A DNA stretch of 6,515 bases from Paucimonas sp. Lineage in GTDB: Bacteria; Pseudomonadota; Gammaproteobacteria; Burkholderiales; Burkholderiaceae_D. The notes under the pieces are model-generated. The model was given only the letters and a program-made list of their open reading frames with translations, was not told where the DNA came from and did no database searches. Both the position numbers and the translations under genes were made by a program. The stretch spans positions 1-6,515 of the forward strand of contig JAQSWC010000118.1 in NCBI GenBank assembly GCA_029266815.1. The letters run 5' to 3'. Positions 1-5,387 of the stretch are shown piece after piece; position 1 is the first letter of the stretch; every line of letters starts with the position of its first letter.

Positions 1-6
1 CGTGTT

Positions 7-1239
7 GTGACCGACTCCTCCTTCTTTTCTTCACCGCGCAAAGAGCGCCTCTTCCTGCTGGCACTTGCCGGCATGCAATTCACGCACATCCTGGACTTCA
101 TGATCATGATGCCTCTGGGGCCGCAATTGATCCGCACGCTGGATATCAATACCCATGAATTCGGTCTGCTGCTCTCCTCCTATACATTCACTGCCGCCGT
201 ATCCGGCCTGCTTGCTGCGACTTATGTGGACCGCTTCGACCGCCGCAAGCTGTTGCTGACCTTGTATGTGCTCTTCATCGGCGCGACGCTGCTGTGTGGA
301 CTGGCTCCCAATTTTGCCGCCCTGCTGGCCGCGCGTGCCGCAGCCGGCGCTTTCGGTGGGGTGCTCGGCGCTCTGGTGCAGACAATGGTGGCCGATGTCA
401 TTCCGTATGAACGACGCGGCAAGGCCATGGGAACGATCATGGCTGCGTTTTCACTGTCCACCGTAGCAGGCGTACCCCTGGGATTGTTTCTGGCTACTCA
501 TGTCGAGTCGCTGGGCTGGCGCGCATCCTTCTTTTTCATTGTGGCGCTGTCGCTGGTGTTCTGGGCAGTGGGGTACAAACTCTTGCCCAGCCTGACTGCG
601 CATCTAGGAAAGCGCAGCGAGCGTCATATCCTGCTGCAGGTTGCCGATATTGCGCGTAATCCGCTTCACCTGAAAGCATTCGCTTTCGTTTCGCTGCTGA
701 TGGTGTCCGGCTTTACCGTGATTCCATACATCGCGCTTTATCTGACCAGCAATGTCGGTATGAGCGATTCGTTCATCACACTGACTTATCTGTGCGGAGG
801 CGCAGCCAACTTCCTGACGTCACCTCTGGTCGGCAAGCTGGCGGACCGGCATGGCAAACACAAGGTGTTCTATATCCTGGCCTTCGCGGCATTCGTTCCG
901 TTGCTGATCACCACTCACCTCGTTCCCGTTGCCGCATGGATCGTGCTGCTGAACTCGACGCTCTTCTTTATTCTGCTGCCCGGCCGCTTCATTCCCGGCA
1001 TGGCAATGGTGAGCGAAGTGGCTTTGCCTCAACAGCGTGGCACATTCATGAGCCTGGTGTCATCGGTACAAATGATGTCGAGCGGCCTGGCCTCCCTGGT
1101 GGCCGGCATGATCATCACGCGCGATCCGTCCAGCGGGCAGATACTGCATTACGACCTGGTGGGCTATCTCGCAGTAGCATGCGGGCTAGCGATGATCGCG
1201 CTGGCCCGCTTTCTCCAGCCGCACCCGCGGCCAGGCTGA
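7..1239 (+). CDS. MFS transporter, DHA1-type (drug/metabolite efflux-like)
   Basis: Predicted inner-membrane secondary transporter of the major facilitator superfamily, probably a proton-coupled exporter; the substrate cannot be read from the sequence. The 410 residues fit a 12-helix protein, with hydrophobic segments near residues 15-38, 52-73, 81-99, 103-127, 140-163, 171-193, 223-247, 255-276, 287-303, 306-328, 346-369 and 383-404. A degenerate motif A (DRFDRRK, 75-81) lies in the helix 2-3 loop, and its second-half counterpart (GKLADRHGKHK, 276-286) is close to consensus. AGVPLG (154-159) in helix 5 resembles the antiporter motif C. D30 sits inside helix 1 and could be a proton-relay acid. 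The start is GTG at 7; the frame stays open to the window edge, so a slightly upstream start cannot be excluded, but the short polar N-terminus before helix 1 looks natural. The gene converges on phaM. Family call is firm, function is not. Confidence 0.9.
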   Translation: MTDSSFFSSPRKERLFLLALAGMQFTHILDFMIMMPLGPQLIRTLDINTHEFGLLLSSYTFTAAVSGLLAATYVDRFDRRKLLLTLYVLFIGATLLCGLAPNFAALLAARAAAGAFGGVLGALVQTMVADVIPYERRGKAMGTIMAAFSLSTVAGVPLGLFLATHVESLGWRASFFFIVALSLVFWAVGYKLLPSLTAHLGKRSERHILLQVADIARNPLHLKAFAFVSLLMVSGFTVIPYIALYLTSNVGMSDSFITLTYLCGGAANFLTSPLVGKLADRHGKHKVFYILAFAAFVPLLITTHLVPVAAWIVLLNSTLFFILLPGRFIPGMAMVSEVALPQQRGTFMSLVSSVQMMSSGLASLVAGMIITRDPSSGQILHYDLVGYLAVACGLAMIALARFLQPHPRPG

Positions 1240-1252
1240 ACGGCTTCAGGCC
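1234..1252. terminator. Possible shared hairpin over convergent stop codons
   Basis: The sequence GGCTGAA, a CGGC loop, then TTCAGGCC can fold into a roughly 7-bp stem with one bulged base. It includes the stop codon of the MFS gene (1237-1239) and the reverse-strand stop of phaM (1246-1248). Flanking GC-rich sequence, GCACCCGCGG on the left and CCACCGGCGGCGGTGC on the right, could extend the pairing imperfectly. There is no T-tract on either side, so this is not a textbook intrinsic terminator. It could serve both transcripts or be a by-product of GC-rich coding ends. Confidence 0.3.
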
Positions 1253-1869
1253 ACCGGCGGCGGTGCCTTGCGCCGACGCGCGGAGGCCGCACCGGCGGCC
1301 GGTTTGCCCTTGCTGTCGGACGGCTCTTCTTCCAGTGCACTGCCGACTGCCTGATTGAACTGGTTCTGCAGCATATTCCACCATACGGCAGGATTGGCCA
1401 TCGGTTGCATGAAATCGGCGGAATCTGGCAATGCATTTTTCTTCCCGGATTTTTCTTCATCGCCGTGAGGGCTCTCTCCATTCTTGACGCCGGCTCGTGC
1501 CTGCTTTTTCTCGTCGTTTGCCGGAGCCTTGTCTTTAGTGGGAGGAGCTTCTTTCTTTTGCGTCTTTTCAGGGGTCATCGCTGCCGAGAAACTCTGCCCC
1601 ATCGCCTGCAAGGTCGACAGCGTCGCGCTTTGCACTTCGAGCGCCTGGATGGTTCCGCGCAGCATGTTCATGTTGACGTTCAACCAGGCTTCCACGGCCT
1701 TCAGGTCCGCAATCTGCTTGTTGATTTCCTCTACCGACAAGGTCGGCATGACCATGCCGGGCAGGCCGGTGGTCGGCATGCTTGCGCCGCCCCACATTTT
1801 TTTCATGAATTCGAACGCATCCGCCATGGATGCCATGCCGGGCATATTGGGAATTTCGGGCTTGATCAT
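1246..1869 (-). CDS. phaM: PhaM-type polyhydroxybutyrate granule regulatory protein
   Basis: Likely PhaM, a cytoplasmic protein that in Cupriavidus necator binds and activates the PHB synthase PhaC1 and tethers storage granules to the nucleoid (established for the family; inferred here). The 207 residues contain the recognisable core PTLSVEEINKQIADLKAVEAW (residues 43 onward) followed by LRGTIQALEVQSATLSTLQAMG (70-91), predicted helical. A charged Lys/Glu/Pro-rich linker follows (about 100-145), then a second conserved segment with NPAVWWNMLQNQFNQA (159-174), and a basic Ala/Pro tail with ARRRKAPPP (197-205) that may contact DNA. The N-terminus is methionine-rich, with nine Met in the first 41 residues. 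The ATG at 1867-1869 has a good GGAGG four bases upstream. The protein is shorter than the C. necator form as I recall it, mainly because the basic tail lacks long lysine-alanine repeats. The gene is divergent from the DUF3108 genes; no phaC or phaP lies in the window. Confidence 0.87.
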   Translation of the reverse strand: MIKPEIPNMPGMASMADAFEFMKKMWGGASMPTTGLPGMVMPTLSVEEINKQIADLKAVEAWLNVNMNMLRGTIQALEVQSATLSTLQAMGQSFSAAMTPEKTQKKEAPPTKDKAPANDEKKQARAGVKNGESPHGDEEKSGKKNALPDSADFMQPMANPAVWWNMLQNQFNQAVGSALEEEPSDSKGKPAAGAASARRRKAPPPVA

Positions 1870-1873
1870 AAAA

Positions 1874-1878
1874 CCTCC
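1874..1878 (-). promoter_or_regulatory. Shine-Dalgarno sequence of phaM
   Basis: On the minus strand the sequence reads CCGGAGGTTTTATG, so a perfect GGAGG core lies four bases before the phaM ATG. It fixes that start codon and is the only strong ribosome binding site seen in the window. Confidence 0.75.
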
Positions 1879-1903
1879 GGGTAAGCGTCGTAGGTTAGCA
1901 GAT

Positions 1904-1921
1904 ATGCAGTTCAGCCTGCAT
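1904..1921. repeat. Perfect 6-bp inverted repeat in divergent intergenic region
   Basis: ATGCAG at 1904-1909 is mirrored by CTGCAT at 1916-1921 around a 6-base spacer. It lies 35-52 bases upstream of the phaM start, where an operator or the phaM promoter would be expected. The arms are short and could be chance. No convincing -35/-10 pair for phaM was seen nearby. Confidence 0.25.
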
Positions 1922-1997
1922 CATGCGCAACAAAGGTCGACACGACATCGCGTCGGGTTTGCGTAACGAATGGAAACACAAGCTGCGTCATCATTCT

Positions 1998-2008
1998 CAT
2001 CGACGATG
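1998..2008. repeat. 11-bp palindrome upstream of first DUF3108 gene
   Basis: CATCG-A-CGATG is a perfect palindrome with a central A. It sits immediately upstream of the -10-like box at 2013-2018, in what would be the promoter spacer, so a DNA-binding repressor site is conceivable. With only 5-bp arms it is weak evidence. Confidence 0.22.
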
Positions 2009-2012
2009 CGTT

Positions 2013-2018
2013 TACACT
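2013..2018 (+). promoter_or_regulatory. Candidate -10 box for the DUF3108 genes
   Basis: TACACT matches the sigma-70 -10 consensus at four of six positions. It ends seven bases before the ATG at 2026, so transcription would begin at or next to the start codon. No good -35 element was found 16-18 bases upstream, and no Shine-Dalgarno sequence lies between the box and the ATG. Low-confidence candidate. Confidence 0.25.
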
Positions 2019-2025
2019 TCATACT

Positions 2026-3111
2026 ATGAACGCATTCCGCCTTTCCTTGCCGTCCGGTTTTCTCCGTCCAGGCAGACGCTGGATTGCGCTCGTCTCGGCT
2101 TCGATGCTTTTTCATGCGATTGCGTTGCAATGGGCTGCCGGCAATTTGCGTTTTCAATTGCCCGACACACCTAAAGACAGCGTCATCGCCGCGCGCCTGC
2201 AAGCACCGCAAACACGAGCGGCGCTCCCATCTGCCGACACCTCTCGCGGCACGAAAAAGCCTCGTCGCTCGCCTGTACGCAAAAAGATCAAGCCGCCAGA
2301 GGCAGGCAATTCTTCACTCATGCCGCAAGACGCCGTTGCAAAATCGCCGGAGCCAGCTGTTCCAGCCCCAGAGGTGGAGCCAGCATCGGCAACGGAGAAT
2401 CCACCATCGTCCGAACCCGTGCCTGCGATGGCGGACATGTCCGAACCGCATCATAAAATTGTTCCGCTCCCGCCAGCCGGCATGGAATACGAGGTGCAAT
2501 GGCTTCGCCGCGACAAGGATCCTGTGTACGGAAACGGCCGCATCACGTGGCATCACGACAATCACGGCTATGTAATCAATGGCGAGGCCGGCGCCCTCTT
2601 CTTTACCTTTCTGAATTTCAAGAGCGAGGGCATGATCGATGAATTCGGCGTGTCGCCGGTGCTTTACAGCGAAAAGCGCTGGCGCAAGGCCGAGACCAAT
2701 ACCCATTTCCACCGCGAACGCAACACCATCAGTTTTTCCGCTTCCGAGAAATCCTATCCGCGCCGGGGCGGAGAACAGGACCGGGCCAGCATTGTATGGC
2801 AGCTTGCCGGCATCGGGCGCGGCGATCCTGCTGTGTTTGCACCCGACAACGAGATCGACATCATGGTGGCAGGCGTCCGCGATGCCGAGTCGTGGAAATT
2901 CCGCGTGATCGGACTTGAGGATATGGATCTCCCCATCGGCAGTGTTTCAGCCTGGCATGTACAACGCCTTCCGCGCGCCGGCTCTTTCGAGCAGAAGCTG
3001 GATCTCTGGTTCATGCCCGAACGTGAATGGTATCCGGCTCGCATACGCTATACAGAAACCAGTGGCGATTATCTTGAAATGAACCTGTCCAGCATAAGCC
3101 GCTCCAACTGA
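2026..3111 (+). CDS. Membrane-anchored DUF3108 protein with proline-rich linker
   Basis: Function unknown; likely an envelope protein with its main domain in the periplasm. The 361 residues show three parts. A basic N-terminus precedes one hydrophobic segment (about 19-38), which I read as an uncleaved signal anchor. A linker rich in Pro, Ala, Ser and Glu follows (about 45-150), with a basic patch near 77-90, resembling the periplasm-spanning part of TonB-like proteins. The C-terminal domain (about 152-358) matches the DUF3108 pattern: SEKRWRK (215-221), GGEQDR (248-253), LDLWF (325-329), EWYPARIRYT (334-343) and GDYLE (347-351). The next gene encodes a clear paralogue of this domain. The ATG at 2026 lacks a visible Shine-Dalgarno sequence. 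The next in-frame ATG (2104) would start inside the hydrophobic segment, so 2026 is preferred. Family call rests on recalled sequence features. Confidence 0.82.
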   Translation: MNAFRLSLPSGFLRPGRRWIALVSASMLFHAIALQWAAGNLRFQLPDTPKDSVIAARLQAPQTRAALPSADTSRGTKKPRRSPVRKKIKPPEAGNSSLMPQDAVAKSPEPAVPAPEVEPASATENPPSSEPVPAMADMSEPHHKIVPLPPAGMEYEVQWLRRDKDPVYGNGRITWHHDNHGYVINGEAGALFFTFLNFKSEGMIDEFGVSPVLYSEKRWRKAETNTHFHRERNTISFSASEKSYPRRGGEQDRASIVWQLAGIGRGDPAVFAPDNEIDIMVAGVRDAESWKFRVIGLEDMDLPIGSVSAWHVQRLPRAGSFEQKLDLWFMPEREWYPARIRYTETSGDYLEMNLSSISRSN

Positions 3112-3121
3112 TATTGACGCT

Positions 3122-3880
3122 ATGAAATCTTTCACTTTCCTCGCTACGGCCTTGCTTGCCGTTATCTGTCATACCGGCGTCTATGCCCACCCGGAAGAGA
3201 CGCCGCACACTCCGGAAAAGCACAAGACGGACATTCCTCCTTCCGCTGTGCTTTCTTATACAGTCAATGCCAAGCAAAGCGGCATCAGCCTGGGTGGAAA
3301 CACTACGGTGAACTGGGACACGACAGACAGCAAATTCACATTGAGCACCGAGACGCGGGCCATGATGCTCGGTAAGATCATCGATGCCAGGAGTGAAGGC
3401 GCGATCACTTCCCATGGTCTCGCGCCCGAAACGTTTCGCGAAAAGCGCATGCGCAAGGAAGAAACCGTCGCTACCTTCGACCGCGAGGCCAAGGTGGTCC
3501 GCTTCAACGGTTCCGATAAAGGCGTTCCGCTCTCCGGCGGCGAGCAGGATCGCAATACCGTTCTGTGGCAAGTGATCGCCATCGCGAGGGCAGAACCCGA
3601 GAAATTCAAACCGGGCTCCGAAGTGCGTTTCTTTGTCGTCGGCAAAGACGTCGATCCGTGGATCTTCAAGATAGTGAAGCACGACAAGACGACAACACCA
3701 CTTGGCGAGATGCAAACGCTGCATGTGCTGAAAACCACGGAATCCGGCAGGAAGGAACAGCAGGTGGATATCTGGCTGGCGCCTTCGCTGGAGTGGTATC
3801 CGGTACGCCTGCGTTATACCGATCCCGATGGCGACTATATCGAGCAAGTCCTGACTTCCGTATCGCGCCCTACCGAATAG
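3122..3880 (+). CDS. Exported DUF3108 protein
   Basis: Function unknown; predicted secreted to the periplasm. Of its 252 residues the first 22 form a signal peptide (Lys-2, a hydrophobic core about 4-20, VYA before a likely cleavage after residue 22). A short polar region (23-40) leads into a DUF3108-like domain (about 44-248) probably rich in beta strands. Shared with the preceding gene product are SEG (91-93), EKRMRK (107-112), GGEQDR (139-144), an IW near 217-218, EWYPVRLRYT (224-233) and GDYIE (237-241). The distance from GGEQDR to EWYP is 85 residues here and 86 in the upstream protein, so the two are paralogues from a tandem duplication. It starts 10 bases after the upstream stop with no strong ribosome binding site, suggesting translational coupling. 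There is no long linker or retained anchor, so the two proteins probably differ in how they are held at the membrane. Confidence 0.85.
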   Translation: MKSFTFLATALLAVICHTGVYAHPEETPHTPEKHKTDIPPSAVLSYTVNAKQSGISLGGNTTVNWDTTDSKFTLSTETRAMMLGKIIDARSEGAITSHGLAPETFREKRMRKEETVATFDREAKVVRFNGSDKGVPLSGGEQDRNTVLWQVIAIARAEPEKFKPGSEVRFFVVGKDVDPWIFKIVKHDKTTTPLGEMQTLHVLKTTESGRKEQQVDIWLAPSLEWYPVRLRYTDPDGDYIEQVLTSVSRPTE

Positions 3881-3906
3881 AGAGGTTCGGCACGGGGTAG
3901 TTTCGA

Positions 3907-3912
3907 TACAAT
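3907..3912 (+). promoter_or_regulatory. Candidate -10 box abutting queC start (leaderless?)
   Basis: TACAAT matches the sigma-70 -10 consensus at five of six positions and ends six bases before the queC ATG at 3919, placing the expected transcription start on the A of the ATG. The nearest purine-rich stretches (GAGAGG near 3882, GGGG at 3894-3897) are too far upstream to act as a Shine-Dalgarno sequence. The -35 region is poor (TTCGGC at 3886-3891 with a short 15-base spacer). A leaderless queC transcript is possible; chance similarity is the alternative. Confidence 0.35.
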
Positions 3913-3918
3913 CGATGC

Positions 3919-4629
3919 ATGAATCCATCTCGTGCACTCGTCCTCTTCAGCGGCGGACAAGACTCCGCTACCTGCCTCGCCTGGGCATTGTCTCGCTTCG
4001 ATCATGTCGAAACCCTGGCTTTTGATTACGGGCAGCGTCACGCCGTAGAACTGCAGGTGCGTCCCGCGCTGCTTGAGCGCATGCGTACGCTGCTGCCCGG
4101 CGCTGTGGCGACGCTGGGCGAAGATCATCTGATCGCGTTGCCGCTAATGGCCGACATGTCCGAAACCGCGCTAACTGCCGATGTAGAGATTGCTCTGCGG
4201 GCGGACGGCTTGCCAAACACTTTCGTGCCCGGCCGCAATCTGCTCTTTCTGACGGTGGCGGCGATGCTGGCGTATCGCCGCGGCCTCGACGTTCTGGTGG
4301 GCGGCATGTGCGAAACCGACTATTCGGGCTATCCCGACTGTCGCGACGACACTATCAAGACGCTCAACAACGCGCTCAATCTCGGTATGGCGACATCGCT
4401 GCGTATCGACACGCCGCTGATGAAGCTCGACAAGGCCGCTACGTGGAAACTGGCGCATGACCTCGGCGGACAAGCGCTGGTAGACCTGATACGCAGCGGC
4501 ACACATACCTGCTACCTCGGCGAGCGCGGCGAATTGCATGCATGGGGCTACGGCTGCGGTGTCTGCCCCGCCTGCGAGTTGCGCGCGCGGGGCTACGAGC
4601 AATACCTGGCGTCCACCGCCCAGCCCTGA
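3919..4629 (+). CDS. queC: 7-cyano-7-deazaguanine (preQ0) synthase QueC
   Basis: Cytoplasmic enzyme that converts 7-carboxy-7-deazaguanine to preQ0 using ammonia and ATP, a step of the queuosine tRNA-modification pathway. The 236 residues match the family length. The N-terminal PP-loop SGGQDSAT (11-18) binds ATP, FDYGQRH (35-41) and FVPGRN (102-107) are typical QueC motifs, and DYSGYPDCR (134-142) belongs to the substrate site. Four cysteines, C198, C213, C216 and C219, form the zinc site. The first gap is 14 residues, longer than the about eight I recall for E. coli QueC, because of an inserted segment around GERGELHAWGYG (201-212); I believe this is common in betaproteobacteria. No queD, queE or queF lies in the window. 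The stop is 9 bases before the phosphoesterase start. The ATG at 3919 is chosen because the PP-loop follows at the usual distance. Confidence 0.97.
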   Translation: MNPSRALVLFSGGQDSATCLAWALSRFDHVETLAFDYGQRHAVELQVRPALLERMRTLLPGAVATLGEDHLIALPLMADMSETALTADVEIALRADGLPNTFVPGRNLLFLTVAAMLAYRRGLDVLVGGMCETDYSGYPDCRDDTIKTLNNALNLGMATSLRIDTPLMKLDKAATWKLAHDLGGQALVDLIRSGTHTCYLGERGELHAWGYGCGVCPACELRARGYEQYLASTAQP

Positions 4630-4638
4630 GACGACCCG

Positions 4639-5382
4639 ATGCTGATCGCGATACTCACCGATCTGCACGCAAACCGCGAAGCGGTGTCGGCCTGCCTTGC
4701 CGATGCCGAGCACAGAGGAGCGACGGCCTATGCCTTCCTCGGTGACCTGGTCGGCTATGGCGCAGATCCGGCGTGGGTGGTCGACACCGTCGCGTCTTAC
4801 GTCGAACGCGGCGCCTGGGCAGTGCTTGGCAATCACGATATCGCTGTAGCCAGCCGGGACGATGTGCACATGAACCCGGCGGCCAAGGCCGTAATCGAAT
4901 GGACCCGTGCGCAGATGAACGCATCGCAGCTTCATTTCCTCGCCTCGCTGCCACTGACGCAGGAGCACGGAGAAGTGCTCTTCGTGCATGCCAGTGCGGC
5001 CAAGCCGCATGAGTGGGAATACATACTCGGCGCGCTCGATGCCATGAAAAGCATGCATGCAACGCGCTGCCGCATAACCTTCTGCGGACATGTGCATGAA
5101 CCGGCGCTGTACCACCTGTCGCTTACAGGCAAGGCCGGCACCTTCACGCCGGCACCCGAGGTGGCGATACCGCTGGCCTCGACGCGACGCTGGCTGGCGA
5201 TTCCGGGCTCGACGGGCCAGCCTCGCGACGGCAACCCTGCGGCCTGTTATGCGCTGTACGACGACATCAACCACGAACTGACTTATCTGCGCGTGCCCTA
5301 CGATCATGAATCCGCAGCACGCAAGATCGTCGATGCCGGCCTGCCAGAGCGGCTCGCCCAGCGCCTCATCGAAGGCCACTGA
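4639..5382 (+). CDS. Metallophosphoesterase (calcineurin-like, Metallophos_2 type)
   Basis: Predicted cytoplasmic two-metal phosphoesterase; substrate unknown (phosphoprotein, nucleotide or other phosphoester). The 247 residues contain the complete family signature: TDLHAN with D8 and H10, GDLVGYG with D36, GNHD (64-67) with N65 and H66, VHAS with H117, and GHVH (150-153) with H151 and H153. The GDLVGYG and GNHD forms point to the YfcE-like Metallophos_2 group rather than classical PPP Ser/Thr phosphatases, which carry GDxxDRG and GNHE. A late segment PGSTGQPRDGNPAACYALYD (189-208) is typical of this group. No signal peptide is seen. The gene begins 9 bases after queC and ends 5 bases before the kinase-Usp gene, so it is very likely co-translated with the latter. 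A role in reversing that kinase's phosphorylation is inference from position only. Confidence 0.92.
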   Translation: MLIAILTDLHANREAVSACLADAEHRGATAYAFLGDLVGYGADPAWVVDTVASYVERGAWAVLGNHDIAVASRDDVHMNPAAKAVIEWTRAQMNASQLHFLASLPLTQEHGEVLFVHASAAKPHEWEYILGALDAMKSMHATRCRITFCGHVHEPALYHLSLTGKAGTFTPAPEVAIPLASTRRWLAIPGSTGQPRDGNPAACYALYDDINHELTYLRVPYDHESAARKIVDAGLPERLAQRLIEGH

Positions 5383-5387
5383 GAGCC

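Noticed and set aside
792..1358. 188-codon plus-strand frame overlapping the transporter and the end of phaM
   Set aside because: It crosses the ends of two convergent real genes in a different frame and its product is Arg/Pro-rich with no known domain.
1405..1966. Overlapping plus-strand frames (1405-1884 and 1484-1966) opposite phaM
   Set aside because: PhaM on the minus strand has a strong ribosome binding site and conserved family segments; the opposite frames have neither.
1870..2025. Possible phaM promoter, such as TGCTAACCT on the minus strand as an extended -10
   Set aside because: It matches only three of six -10 positions and no convincing -35 was found, so it is not listed as a feature.
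3011..3937. 308-codon open frame on the minus strand opposite the second DUF3108 gene
   Set aside because: It lies over a plus-strand gene with a signal peptide and family motifs. The translation has no domain signature or sensible start context.
4171..5379. 402-codon open frame on the minus strand opposite queC and the phosphoesterase
   Set aside because: It spans two well-supported plus-strand genes with intact catalytic motifs. Its translation is rich in His, Arg and Gln with no recognisable domain, as expected of an antisense shadow in GC-rich DNA.
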